A program made the translations under genes and the position numbers. The notes beneath the pieces are model-generated. The model had not been told where the DNA came from, did not search any database, and saw only the letters and a list, made by a program, of their open reading frames with translations. A stretch of 64,000 bases of DNA. Origin: CAUPWF01 sp036656615 (GTDB lineage: Bacteria; Bacillota; Clostridia; Lachnospirales; Lachnospiraceae). The stretch covers positions 1 through 64,000 of the forward strand of contig JAVXHY010000012.1 of the NCBI GenBank assembly GCA_036656615.1. The letters run 5' to 3'. Numbering within the stretch: the first letter of the stretch is position 1; each line of letters opens with the position of its first letter. Positions 25,545-33,653 of the stretch are shown here, one piece after another.

Positions 25545-26072
25545 TGTAAGTTCCTCCTTTAATTTTACGTATTTATCATTATAATACTATTCTCAACTTT
25601 TATCAATAAAACTCTTTTTTTCTTATTCGATTTCTATTTATAACCTTCGACAAATTACCTCTTTATTTTCAAATTGTGTATACAGTTGACCGCATAAATT
25701 GACTACTTAAATGTCAATAATAATTTCCTTATTTTTCGACAAATTAGCATTTTCATTATAACTCAACAAAACGTCTGTTCTTTTTTTAACAAAAGTAATC
25801 CCCCTAAAGCGCATGTTTCACTGTGGATAATGTGTATAACTTGGATGAAAAGTCGGATTTTACACGTTTTTTATCCGTTTTTATGTGTATAACTCAAAAA
25901 ACAGCTGTCTGCATATTTTTACAAATTTCTACAACTTTGTGCATTTTGTATAATCACTCTTTTTGCATTTTCTTTATTAATAATCCAGAAAAATAATGTT
26001 GATATTATATCTACTTTACGAACATTATTTTTTTAACAAAAGGAAGTGCTTTTACACACTTCCTTAATTTAT
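25545..26072. other. Gene-free AT-rich region with DnaA-box cluster
   Basis: No gene in 528 bases. It contains three exact matches to the DnaA box consensus (TTATNCACA, all in the same orientation on the minus strand) at 25822-25830, 25831-25839 and 25884-25892, plus a near match at about 25687. The rest is A/T-rich with no clear terminator. Confidence 0.6.
25822..25892. promoter_or_regulatory. Three DnaA boxes, same orientation
   Basis: TGTGGATAA directly followed by TGTGTATAA, and a third TGTGTATAA 44 bases on. TTATCCG lies between them in the other orientation. dnaA, dnaN and other origin genes are absent from the window, so a regulatory or titration site is more likely than oriC. Confidence 0.5.
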
Positions 26073-27152
26073 TTACAATATTCTTCTTACACTTCTTATA
26101 TATCCAAATGTTGCAGATGATATATTTATTCCATGATCATCATCAATTGCATTTATTATTTGACCATTTCCCATATAGATTCCTGCATGCCCATCGTAAC
26201 ACACAATATCCCCGGGTATTGCCATAGAATAATCCACTGCCATTCCTACATTTTCAATATCATAAGTTGTCCGTGGTAAACTAATTCCAAAATTTGCATA
26301 TACAGACTGTATAAATCCAGAACAATCTGCTCCATTCACCAAATCGGTTCCACCCCATACATATGGATTTCCAATAAACTGGCAGGCATAATTTACAACC
26401 GCCTGTCCACCGGTAGAAGCAGATGCCGTTACCGCTTGCTGCTCTTGAGCAATTCTGGCTTCCTCTGCAAGTCTAGCCTCTTCTGCTGCTCTAATTTCTT
26501 CTGCAACCCTAGCTTCTTCTGCCATCTGAGCCTCTTGTGCCAAACGTGCTGCTTCTTCTTCTTTGGATTCTGCATAAGAATATTGATTTTGAATATCCAC
26601 ATAAGTTTCACAGACATAACCTTGCGTCTCTCCAACTTGAATTGGAACCCAGCCATTTATTGGTTCACCAAATAAAGTCAGTGCTTGATTCTCCGTTACC
26701 TGCGTCAGAATAGAAGTATCGGTACCCTGTCCTTCTCGCACATTTAATACATCTGCTGTTACCATGGCTGTTTTAAGACTCCATTCTCTTTCCCTTATGA
26801 TGGTTTCATCTAGCAATAGTTCCTCTGCTTTTACATAACCTGTAACACTTCCCGATTCTACACGCACCCATTTTCCATTTCCACCAAGTACTTTCGCGGC
26901 ACTATCCTTGTAAAGTTTTCCCACCCAATCACTTTTTTCTTTTGCATTGCTTCTTATATAAGTAAAATTCTCAGTTCGTGCAAATGCAAGTTCCGGATAT
27001 GTCTGATAGTCATCTAAAGCTGTTTCAATTACACCTCTGGGAACTTCCAATTTTATATTTGCGGCATTTACTTCTTTAAATTCACCTGCAAACATAAGTG
27101 TTCCTGAAATTGCAGATACCGCTAAATATTTTTTTATTATCTTATAATTCAT
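26073..27152 (-). CDS. Secreted NlpC/P60 endopeptidase with two SH3 domains
   Basis: 359 residues. A signal peptide (MNYKIIKKYLAVSAISGTLMF...VNAA) is followed by an SH3b domain (about 60-115), a second SH3b (about 125-190), and an Ala/Glu-rich coiled linker (about 195-240, near-repeats of EEARxAEE). The C-terminal NlpC/P60 peptidase has catalytic Cys in NGADCSGFIQSVY and His in CYDGHAGIYMG. It cuts peptide stems in the cell wall. AGGAGG precedes ATG 27152; an upstream in-frame Met lies before the ribosome site and is rejected. Confidence 0.92.
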   Translation of the reverse strand: MNYKIIKKYLAVSAISGTLMFAGEFKEVNAANIKLEVPRGVIETALDDYQTYPELAFARTENFTYIRSNAKEKSDWVGKLYKDSAAKVLGGNGKWVRVESGSVTGYVKAEELLLDETIIREREWSLKTAMVTADVLNVREGQGTDTSILTQVTENQALTLFGEPINGWVPIQVGETQGYVCETYVDIQNQYSYAESKEEEAARLAQEAQMAEEARVAEEIRAAEEARLAEEARIAQEQQAVTASASTGGQAVVNYACQFIGNPYVWGGTDLVNGADCSGFIQSVYANFGISLPRTTYDIENVGMAVDYSMAIPGDIVCYDGHAGIYMGNGQIINAIDDDHGINISSATFGYIRSVRRIL

Positions 27153-27431
27153 AAATATACCTCCTATATTCATCTCTTTCTTTTGTATTTGTTTTAATTG
27201 TTACAGAAATGTTACGTTTTACTACTCCGTTATTCTACCAACACAAAAGAACTAAGTCAATGATTTTAAGGCTTTTTTTATAATTTTCGTTCGACAAGCT
27301 TCTGCTTTTAAGGGTTAATTAATTACATATATGTTAACTTATGTAATAATTCGTAATATTTTGTCGTATGTCGCTTCCTCTCCTGGAAACTATGATTGTT
27401 GCTTTTATTTAAAGTTTTTTCTATTATATAC

Positions 27432-27460
27432 TTGACTTTTTTGGTTCAGCATTCTATTAT
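27432..27460 (+). promoter_or_regulatory. Promoter of the PerR-type regulator gene
   Basis: TTGACT (27432-27437), 17-base spacer, TATTAT (27455-27460). The dyad operator at 27459-27481 begins inside the -10, which would let the repressor block its own promoter. The rest of 27153-27504 holds no gene. Confidence 0.6.
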
Positions 27461-27481
27461 AATCATAGTAACTATTATCAT
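27459..27481 (+). promoter_or_regulatory. PerR/Fur-type operator before the regulator gene
   Basis: An imperfect dyad centred on 27470: ATAATCATAGT, one base, ACTATTATCAT (9 of 11 pairs). Its core TAGTAACTATTA is identical to that of the rubrerythrin operator at 27954-27978. Confidence 0.65.
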
Positions 27482-27504
27482 TATCTTTGAAAGGAGGATT
27501 CCCT

Positions 27505-27915
27505 TTGGCAATTTTAAAATATAGCAGACAACGAGAGTCCATCAAAGACTACTTGGCAAATACTAGTGAACACCCTACTGCTGATACTATTTATTTAAAT
27601 GTGAAGGAAAGTTTTCCTAATATTAGTTTAGGAACTGTTTATCGCAATCTAAATCTATTGGCCGATTTGGGTGAAGCCGTTAAAATTTCCATACCCCACA
27701 GCAGTGATAGATTTGATGGCAGAACTTTCCCACATAATCATTTTGTTTGTATTTCATGTGGTAAAGTAATTGATTTGGAAATGGATAGTATTGAAAATAT
27801 CAATGATTTAGCAGGTAAACATTTTGATGGAGAAATACTCAGCCATTCCACTTTATTCTATGGAAATTGCGCTGACTGTCTTGAGCATTCTGCAAAAAAA
27901 AGATATAAAAATTGA
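27505..27915 (+). CDS. perR: PerR-type peroxide-sensing repressor (Fur family)
   Basis: 136 residues. The winged-helix part includes HPTADTIYLNVKESFPNISLGTVYRNLNLL. Residues matching the Bacillus PerR regulatory metal site are present: His23, Asp71 (DRFDGR), His77, His79 (PHNHF) and Asp90. The structural zinc Cys pairs are CISC (82, 85) and CADC (122, 125). The Asp at 90, where Fur usually has Glu, favours PerR. The TTG start at 27505 lies 7 bases after AAAGGAGG; an upstream in-frame TTG precedes the ribosome site. It faces two rubrerythrin genes that share its operator sequence. Confidence 0.88.
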   Translation: MAILKYSRQRESIKDYLANTSEHPTADTIYLNVKESFPNISLGTVYRNLNLLADLGEAVKISIPHSSDRFDGRTFPHNHFVCISCGKVIDLEMDSIENINDLAGKHFDGEILSHSTLFYGNCADCLEHSAKKRYKN

Positions 27916-27924
27916 TTTTTTATG

Positions 27925-27953
27925 TTGACAGATGAATGCAGATGTGGTAACTT
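27925..27953 (+). promoter_or_regulatory. Promoter of the rubrerythrin genes
   Basis: TTGACA (27925-27930), 17-base spacer, TAACTT (27948-27953). It ends exactly where the operator dyad begins. Confidence 0.6.
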
Positions 27954-27978
27954 AATATTAGTAACTATTACTAATATT
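27954..27978 (+). promoter_or_regulatory. PerR operator before the rubrerythrins
   Basis: Perfect 11-base dyad: AATATTAGTAA (27954-27964), CTA, TTACTAATATT (27968-27978). It overlaps the expected transcription start, consistent with peroxide-relieved repression. Confidence 0.75.
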
Positions 27979-28016
27979 GAAATAAAAATATAAGAGAAGA
28001 GAAAAGGAGATTTAAT

Positions 28017-28559
28017 ATGAAAAAATTTGTATGTACAGTATGTGGTTATGTTCACGAGGGCGATTCTGCACCAGAGCAATGTCCAGTATGTAAAGTAGGT
28101 TCTGATAAATTCAAAGAGATGGTAGGCGAAAGAGAATGGGCAGCTGAGCATGTCGTAGGCGTAGCAAAAGGTGTAAGTGAAGATATTATCAACGATTTAA
28201 GAGCAAACTTTGAAGGTGAATGTTCTGAAGTTGGTATGTACCTTGCAATGTCTAGAGTAGCACACAGAGAAGGTTTCCCTGAAATTGGCTTATACTGGGA
28301 AAAAGCAGCTTTTGAAGAAGCAGAACATGCTTCAAAATTCGCTGAATTATTAGGTGAAGTTGTAACAGACAGCACAAAGAAGAATCTTGAAATGAGAATT
28401 GACGCAGAAAATGGTGCAACAGCAGGTAAATTCGACCTTGCTAAACGTGCAAAAGCAGCTAACTTAGATGCAATTCATGATACCGTTCACGAAATGGCAA
28501 AAGACGAAGCACGTCACGGCAAAGCATTTGAAGGATTATTAAAAAGATACTTCGCTTAA
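28017..28559 (+). CDS. Reverse rubrerythrin (N-terminal rubredoxin domain)
   Basis: 180 residues. An N-terminal rubredoxin-like FeS4 domain (CTVCGYVHEGDSAPEQCPVCK: Cys6, 9, 22, 25) precedes a four-helix diiron domain whose Glu/His ligands fall in EGECSEVGMYLAMSRVA, AFEEAEHASKFAELL and DEARHGKAFEGLL. This reversed order marks the rubrerythrins of anaerobes that reduce peroxide, and sometimes oxygen, with electrons from NADH. It sits under the perfect PerR-type dyad and is followed 60 bases later by a classical rubrerythrin. Confidence 0.95.
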   Translation: MKKFVCTVCGYVHEGDSAPEQCPVCKVGSDKFKEMVGEREWAAEHVVGVAKGVSEDIINDLRANFEGECSEVGMYLAMSRVAHREGFPEIGLYWEKAAFEEAEHASKFAELLGEVVTDSTKKNLEMRIDAENGATAGKFDLAKRAKAANLDAIHDTVHEMAKDEARHGKAFEGLLKRYFA

Positions 28560-28619
28560 ACCTTTTCTATTTACCAACGAATAACAATTAAAAATTATGT
28601 ACAATCAGGAGGAAGAAAT

Positions 28620-29156
28620 ATGTCAAAATACACAGGAACAAAAACAGAGAAGAACTTAATGGATGCATTTGCAGGAGAATCACAAGCACGTAATAAATAC
28701 ACTTACTATGCTTCTGCTGCAAGAAAAGCCGGATTTGTACAAATGTCTAATATTTTATTAGAAACAGCTGATCAGGAAAAAGAACATGCAAAGCTTTGGT
28801 TCAAAGAATTTCATGGTATTGGTAATGTAGCTGAGAATTTAGAAGATGCTGCTGCAGGTGAGAATTATGAATGGTCCGATATGTACGCTAAAATGGCTAA
28901 AGAAGCAAGAGAAGAAGGATTTGAAGAATTAGCTATAAAATTTGATAACGTAGCAAAAGTAGAAGCTTCTCATGAAAAACGTTATTTGAAATTATTAGAA
29001 AACTACAAAAACGAAACAACCTTCAAGGGCGATGCACCTCTTGGATGGAAATGTGGAAACTGTGGTTACATTCACTACGGGGAAGAAGCTCCTGAGGTAT
29101 GTCCAGCTTGTTCACATCCAAAAGCTTATTTTGAAAGAAAAGCAGAAAATTACTAA
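28620..29156 (+). CDS. rbr: Rubrerythrin
   Basis: 178 residues. An N-terminal diiron domain (LMDAFAGESQARNKYTYYASAARK; DQEKEHAKLWFKEFH; VEASHEKRYLKLLENY) is followed by a C-terminal rubredoxin domain (WKCGNCGYIHYGEEAPEVCPACSHPKAYF). This is the classical order. It reduces hydrogen peroxide to water in the cytosol. AGGAGG precedes ATG 28620. It is probably co-transcribed with the reverse rubrerythrin, and a very strong terminator follows. Confidence 0.96.
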   Translation: MSKYTGTKTEKNLMDAFAGESQARNKYTYYASAARKAGFVQMSNILLETADQEKEHAKLWFKEFHGIGNVAENLEDAAAGENYEWSDMYAKMAKEAREEGFEELAIKFDNVAKVEASHEKRYLKLLENYKNETTFKGDAPLGWKCGNCGYIHYGEEAPEVCPACSHPKAYFERKAENY

Positions 29157-29163
29157 AATATAT

Positions 29164-29215
29164 AAAGACAAACAAAGAGTGGATTCCATATGGAATCCAC
29201 TCTTTGTTTGTCTTT
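29164..29215. terminator. Perfect 52-base palindrome terminator
   Basis: Two 26-base arms meet at CCAT|ATGG without a mismatch; the outer parts are A-rich and T-rich (AAAGACAAAC...). It lies between convergent rubrerythrin and ECF transporter genes and can serve both. Confidence 0.9.
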
Positions 29216-29225
29216 GCTTTACAGC

Positions 29226-29819
29226 TTAAATTGGTACTGTCATTGCTTTCGTATAGATAGATCTCACTGGTACATAGATAAGAGATACTGCCACTATCAT
29301 GAATATAGCATTAATCACTGTTGCTGGTAAAGATGTAAGAGAACCTATCATGGCCGCTTTATAGCCGCTCCCTACAATTAACATATTTACCATTCCTGTG
29401 ATAAATTCTATCACCACATTCAGCGCACCATAGGTAACGGAACATACCACTGCCGCTGTATACTCCTTGTGAACATGGTGCTGTCTTATATCATCGTCTT
29501 GCCCTGCTTTCTTTCTCAAAGAATTCATCAGCGCACCTATGATTAAACATTTCACTATTGTTCCCAAAAATACTTCCGGAATGGCATGAGCATAACCATT
29601 CAGTAAGTCGAAAATCACAAGTCCAAGTGTCCCTGAAATAGCACCTTTCTTTCCACCAAGCAGCAAAACACCCATTACTACAAAAATATGGCCAAAATGG
29701 AGAAATGGAGTTCCCACAACTGCCGGAAGTGGAATACGAAAGGCCTGAATTCCTAAAAATGTAATTGCTGCAAAAAAGCCAACCATCACTGTTGCTCTTA
29801 TATTTTCTTTCTTTTCCAT
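29226..29819 (-). CDS. ECF transporter substrate-binding (S) component
   Basis: 197 residues, about six membrane segments. The opening ATVMVGFFAAITFLGIQAFRIPLP, GTPFLHFGHIFVVMGVLLLGG and LGLVIFDLLNGYAHAIP are typical of S components that bind a vitamin and pair with a shared EcfAA'T module. No EcfA/T genes are here, so it is a group II type using a module elsewhere. No riboswitch was recognised upstream, so the vitamin cannot be named. Confidence 0.85.
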   Translation of the reverse strand: MEKKENIRATVMVGFFAAITFLGIQAFRIPLPAVVGTPFLHFGHIFVVMGVLLLGGKKGAISGTLGLVIFDLLNGYAHAIPEVFLGTIVKCLIIGALMNSLRKKAGQDDDIRQHHVHKEYTAAVVCSVTYGALNVVIEFITGMVNMLIVGSGYKAAMIGSLTSLPATVINAIFMIVAVSLIYVPVRSIYTKAMTVPI

Positions 29820-29916
29820 AACTATAACCCTCTTTCTTACTGGTATATAGTTATAATAGCACTTATGTGGATTCGTATGAATATCCAGTTATTTTATTTT
29901 TGACCAGTCCAGTTGA

Positions 29917-31515
29917 TTATTTTTGGTTTGCTGGTTCAATGGCAATTGTTTTCCCTTTAATCTTTGCATTTTTCATTGCATTCATTACATCTTTTGCATA
30001 TTCTCTTGGGACTTCAACAAATGTATACTTATCAAACATATCAATACTTCCGATTAACTTCCCTGGCATTCCGCTTTCCCCTGCAAGTGCACCAAGAATA
30101 TCTCCCGGACGCGCCTTTTGGTTCTTTCCAATATTGATAAACAGACGTACCATTCCAGGTTCTTCCGCTCCCGTATCACCGAAGTTCATTTCCTGTGTAT
30201 CCTTAGCCCCTATTTCATCTGTTTCCATACCAATGTGCATTTTCAGAAATGCTGCTGCCATATCCATTGCAGTATAATCTGAATCATTCAATTCATTTTG
30301 AATTGAATCCACTAGTGTGGTCAAATCTTCTGATTCCATAATTGCATTTACTTCTTCCATTATTTTATCCATTTTGGTATTTGCCACATCATCTAGAGAT
30401 GGTACCTTCTGAGCATAGATTTTGGTCTTACAATAACGCTGAATTTCTTTTAATTTATACACTTCTTTTCCTGTTACAAAAGAGAAGGAACGTCCAACTC
30501 TTCCAGCACGGCCAGTTCTTCCAATACGGTGTACATAATATTCATCATCCTGTGGCAGGTCATAGTTAAATACCGCTTCTAATTCGTCTACATCAATTCC
30601 ACGAGCTGCTACATCTGTTGCAACGAGAATCTCTGTTTTTCCTGTACGAAAACCTTGCATTACACGATCACGTTGTACTTGTTTCATATCTCCGTGAAGT
30701 CCTGCTGCAAAATATCCTCTTCCTAGTAATGAAGTAACCAGTAAATCTACCTGTCTCTTAGTATTACAGAAGATAACTGATAATTTTGGTGAATAAATAT
30801 CTAATAAACGTGCTAATACTTCTTCTTTATTTTTTGCCTTTACTTCATAGTAGAATTGTTCAATATTAGGAACTGTAAGCTCCTTTTTTACTACTTTAAC
30901 GATTTCTGCATTCTTTTGGAAATGGTTGGTAATATCTAAAATAGCTTTTGGCATGGTTGCTGAAAATAAGACGGTTTGTCGATCTTCTGGTATTTCTGTT
31001 AAAATGGTTTCAATATCTTCACGAAATCCCATATTCAGCATTTCATCTGCTTCATCAAGAACTACCGTATGCACTTCATCCATCTTAATGGTTTTTCTAC
31101 GCATATGGTCCATTACACGTCCCGGTGTTCCAATAATTAAATGGGCTCCACTCTTCAAAGAACGAATCTGTTTTACAATATCTTGTCCCCCATAAATTGG
31201 AAGTACTTTAATTGCATGCATATATTTAGCAAGCTCACGAATCTCTTCAGCTACTTGAATTGCCAACTCTCTCGTTGGGCATAGTATGATTCCTTGAATT
31301 TTCTTATTCTTTGGGTCTATTTTTTCTAATACAGGTATTCCAAAGGCTGCCGTCTTACCTGTTCCAGTCTGGGCTTGTCCTATCATATCTTTTCCGGATA
31401 TCATGATCGGAATTGCCTGTGCCTGAATCGGAGATGCTTCTTCAAATCCCATGTTTTTTACTGCTTTTAGAATCTCAGGACAAAGTCCTAGTTCTTCAAA
31501 TTTTACTTCTGTCAT
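29917..31515 (-). CDS. DEAD-box ATP-dependent RNA helicase with DbpA-type C-terminal domain
   Basis: 532 residues. Helicase motifs in order: Q motif (FEEASPIQAQAIP), Walker A AQTGTGKTAAFGIP, VLDEADEMLNMGF, SAT in LFSATMPKAI, ARGIDVDELE and HRIGRTGRAGR. The last 75 residues (VRLFINIGKNQKARPGDILGAL...FTFVEV-like strands) form a DbpA-type RNA-binding domain, as in YxiN/DbpA proteins that act on 23S rRNA during ribosome assembly. Its long structured leader suggests cold or growth-rate control. Confidence 0.93.
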   Translation of the reverse strand: MTEVKFEELGLCPEILKAVKNMGFEEASPIQAQAIPIMISGKDMIGQAQTGTGKTAAFGIPVLEKIDPKNKKIQGIILCPTRELAIQVAEEIRELAKYMHAIKVLPIYGGQDIVKQIRSLKSGAHLIIGTPGRVMDHMRRKTIKMDEVHTVVLDEADEMLNMGFREDIETILTEIPEDRQTVLFSATMPKAILDITNHFQKNAEIVKVVKKELTVPNIEQFYYEVKAKNKEEVLARLLDIYSPKLSVIFCNTKRQVDLLVTSLLGRGYFAAGLHGDMKQVQRDRVMQGFRTGKTEILVATDVAARGIDVDELEAVFNYDLPQDDEYYVHRIGRTGRAGRVGRSFSFVTGKEVYKLKEIQRYCKTKIYAQKVPSLDDVANTKMDKIMEEVNAIMESEDLTTLVDSIQNELNDSDYTAMDMAAAFLKMHIGMETDEIGAKDTQEMNFGDTGAEEPGMVRLFINIGKNQKARPGDILGALAGESGMPGKLIGSIDMFDKYTFVEVPREYAKDVMNAMKNAKIKGKTIAIEPANQK

Positions 31516-31663
31516 TTATTATTCCTTCCTTACTTTAGGTGCCCCGTTCCGTAAGGCACACATCACATTGTTCAAAGTTTCGTATACTTTTTGCTCATAG
31601 GTCACAAAAATACCCCTCGCTTTATTACCAAGCAAAGGGTCACTCACAAAGTATACTTCATGT
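31516..31663 (-). promoter_or_regulatory. Structured 5' leader of the helicase gene
   Basis: The promoter described below predicts a leader of about 140 bases. Early in it, bases 31639-31613 (minus strand) form CCCTTTGCTT...AAGCGAGGGG, a 10-pair hairpin with two G-T pairs, followed by TATTTTTG. This is a terminator-like fold near the 5' end. It resembles the cold-shock or attenuated leaders of other DEAD-box helicase genes, though no Rfam family is recognised. Confidence 0.5.
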
Positions 31664-31692
31664 ATCTTAACAGCTTTCTATTCTTTTGTCAA
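31664..31692 (-). promoter_or_regulatory. Promoter of the DEAD-box helicase gene
   Basis: Minus strand: TTGACA (31692-31687), 17-base spacer, TAAGAT (31669-31664). Confidence 0.7.
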
Positions 31693-31794
31693 TTAATGCT
31701 TGCTTTTTTCTTCCAATGGGTATAATATACATCTATAGATGATGTAGTTATCATTACTACATATCATGTTTTTAAATTCTAGGAGGACTGTATT

Positions 31795-32451
31795 ATGAGT
31801 ATCACCAAGGTAAAAGATCCAGGAAGCGCAATCACACATTTTATAGGTATGCTAATGGCAATATTTGCCGCTGTTCCCTTGCTTATTAAGGCTGCACATG
31901 AACCAGATAGAATATATATTCTTTCCCTAACAGTTTACGTGATCAGCTTAATTTCTTTATATGCTGCCAGCACTATTTATCATACATTTGATATCTCTGA
32001 ATCTATTAATAAGAAGTTGAAAAAAATGGATCACATGATGATTTCTGTGTTAATCGCAGGCAGCTATACTCCCATTTGTCTCTTAGTATTGAAAGGAAGA
32101 ACCGGCTATATCCTGCTTTCTGTGGTGTGGGGAATCGCCATATTTGGAATTTTAATCAAAGCCTTTTGGGTGTTTTGTCCCAAATGGTTTTCTTCTGTCC
32201 TTTACATTGCTATGGGCTGGACATGTGTCCTAGCTTTTACACAAATCATAAATTCTATGCCAAAAGCTGCTTTTTATTGGCTGCTTGCCGGCGGAATCGT
32301 ATACACTGTTGGCGGAATTATCTATGCCTTGAAAGTTCCTATTTTTAATAATAAGCATAAGAACTTTGGAAGTCATGAAATCTTTCATCTCTTTGTTATG
32401 GGAGGCAGTGTGTGCCACTTTATTGTAATGTACGTTTTTCTTCTAAAGTAA
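31795..32451 (+). CDS. Hemolysin III / TrhA family membrane protein
   Basis: 218 residues, seven membrane segments. Conserved blocks: DPGSAITHFIGMLMAI, YAASTIYHTFDIS, KKMDHMMISVLIAGSYTPICLL, and the C-terminal HEIFHLFVMGGSVCHFIVMY, with the metal-type Ser/His/Asp residues of the CREST superfamily. Its bacterial role is linked to membrane lipid homeostasis rather than true haemolysis. GGAGG precedes ATG 31795. It is convergent with the GIY-YIG gene, five bases apart. Confidence 0.92.
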   Translation: MSITKVKDPGSAITHFIGMLMAIFAAVPLLIKAAHEPDRIYILSLTVYVISLISLYAASTIYHTFDISESINKKLKKMDHMMISVLIAGSYTPICLLVLKGRTGYILLSVVWGIAIFGILIKAFWVFCPKWFSSVLYIAMGWTCVLAFTQIINSMPKAAFYWLLAGGIVYTVGGIIYALKVPIFNNKHKNFGSHEIFHLFVMGGSVCHFIVMYVFLLK

Positions 32452-32456
32452 TACCT

Positions 32457-32708
32457 TTACTTGGATTTCAATGTGCTGATGAGTTGTTCTTTTTCCATTC
32501 GGCTCATTTGCTTAATTGCATATTCCCTTTTCATTGCCTCCTCTTTGGTGGCAAATACTTCTTGATATACGAGAGTTACCGGTTTCCTGGCTCTCGTATA
32601 TTTTGCACCTTTCCCACAATTATGATCATGAATTCTCTTCTCAAGATCTGTTGTCCATCCCGTATAAAGACTCCCATCTTTACATTCCACCATATATATA
32701 TAATTCAT
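32457..32708 (-). CDS. GIY-YIG nuclease family protein (YazA/UPF0213 type)
   Basis: 83 residues: NYIYMVECKDGSLYTGWTTDLEKRIHDHNCGKGAKYTRARKPVTLVY. It has the GIY-YIG strand pair (here YMV...YTG), the conserved Arg in KRIHDHN, and the late Glu of AMKREYAIKQ. Single-domain members are structure-specific endonuclease-like proteins of unclear function. Monocistronic. Confidence 0.9.
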   Translation of the reverse strand: MNYIYMVECKDGSLYTGWTTDLEKRIHDHNCGKGAKYTRARKPVTLVYQEVFATKEEAMKREYAIKQMSRMEKEQLISTLKSK

Positions 32709-32852
32709 TTTTCTACTCCGAATTCTTTGCCTTCATTCTCTTGTTTTCTTTCTTAGTATAACATAACCCTATTCAAACAACCATTCAAAAAGGATGAAAG
32801 CATTCCAAAGCGCTCCCATCCCTCTTACCATATAACTAGCCTGTCCTTTATC

Positions 32853-33611
32853 TTATGCGTCCATATAATTCATTGGATTTACTGGCACCCCATCTTTTAA
32901 CATCTGAAAATATAGATTGCATCCTTCTACACTATAGTATTTCGTTGGTTCACTTAGATATCCTATATTCTGCTTTGGTTCTACCAGTTCCCCTACCTGT
33001 ACAGGTACTTCTTTTAGTTGTCCATAAATTGCCTGATAGCCATTTCCCATATCTAATGTTATGGTGTTTCCGGTCTGTGCCGTTACATCTATGGATTTAA
33101 CAATCCCTCTTCCCGCAGCCACCACTGCCCCATCCTGCTGCCCCGCTATAATAAGGGCCGGATTGTATTTGTACTGATCCAGTGTTGAAAAGTATACGGT
33201 TTTATCCATACTATAATTCAGCACAATATTACCTTCCACTGGCCATTCCAATAGATCCGTATCTTGAAAATGAACCGATGCATTGACTCCTGATGTCTGA
33301 GCCGGAGCACTTGGTGCTTCTTCCACTATGACTGTTGGCATTGGTGTCTTAGTCCGTTCTTCTCTTGTGTTGTCTGGCAGCACAATTTTATCAGCATTGG
33401 TCGTTTGGGTTTCTAATTCTTTTGACTTTTGTTTCTTATCTGCTTCTTCCTGAAGTTTCGCTTTGGCTAACTCCTGCTCTTGTTGTGTTCCATTTTGATA
33501 TTGCCGGAATGTATATGTGCCAACCATTGCTATGGCACCTACAAAGCAAATAACTAATCCTACTACCGCACCCTTCTTATTGATACTTGAAGGTTTTTCT
33601 TGTTTCTTCAT
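32853..33611 (-). CDS. spoIIQ: SpoIIQ-like membrane protein with degenerate M23 domain
   Basis: 252 residues. A cytosolic head, one membrane segment (GLVICFVGAIAMVGTYTF), a charged linker (about 45-115) and a LytM/M23-like domain (LEWPVEGNIVLNYS...GNGYQAIYGQL...LYFQM). The zinc ligands of active M23 peptidases (HxxxD, HxH) are missing: the positions read YNPAL and YGQL. So it is probably structural, like SpoIIQ, which bridges forespore and mother cell by binding SpoIIIAH. It lies directly downstream of spoIID, as in many Clostridia. ATG 33611 is 8 bases after GAGG. Confidence 0.8.
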   Translation of the reverse strand: MKKQEKPSSINKKGAVVGLVICFVGAIAMVGTYTFRQYQNGTQQEQELAKAKLQEEADKKQKSKELETQTTNADKIVLPDNTREERTKTPMPTVIVEEAPSAPAQTSGVNASVHFQDTDLLEWPVEGNIVLNYSMDKTVYFSTLDQYKYNPALIIAGQQDGAVVAAGRGIVKSIDVTAQTGNTITLDMGNGYQAIYGQLKEVPVQVGELVEPKQNIGYLSEPTKYYSVEGCNLYFQMLKDGVPVNPMNYMDA

Positions 33612-33653
33612 ATTCATCACCTCTGGCTATATTTTTACCAGAAAGCAATGCCA

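Noticed and set aside
25822..25892. Chromosomal origin of replication
   Set aside because: Three DnaA boxes alone are not enough: dnaA, dnaN, rpmH and other origin genes are absent and no full AT-rich unwinding module is evident.
26436..26675. Cys/Phe-rich open frame antisense to the NlpC/P60 gene
   Set aside because: It is the complementary reading of the Ala/Glu-rich coiled linker and has no ribosome site.
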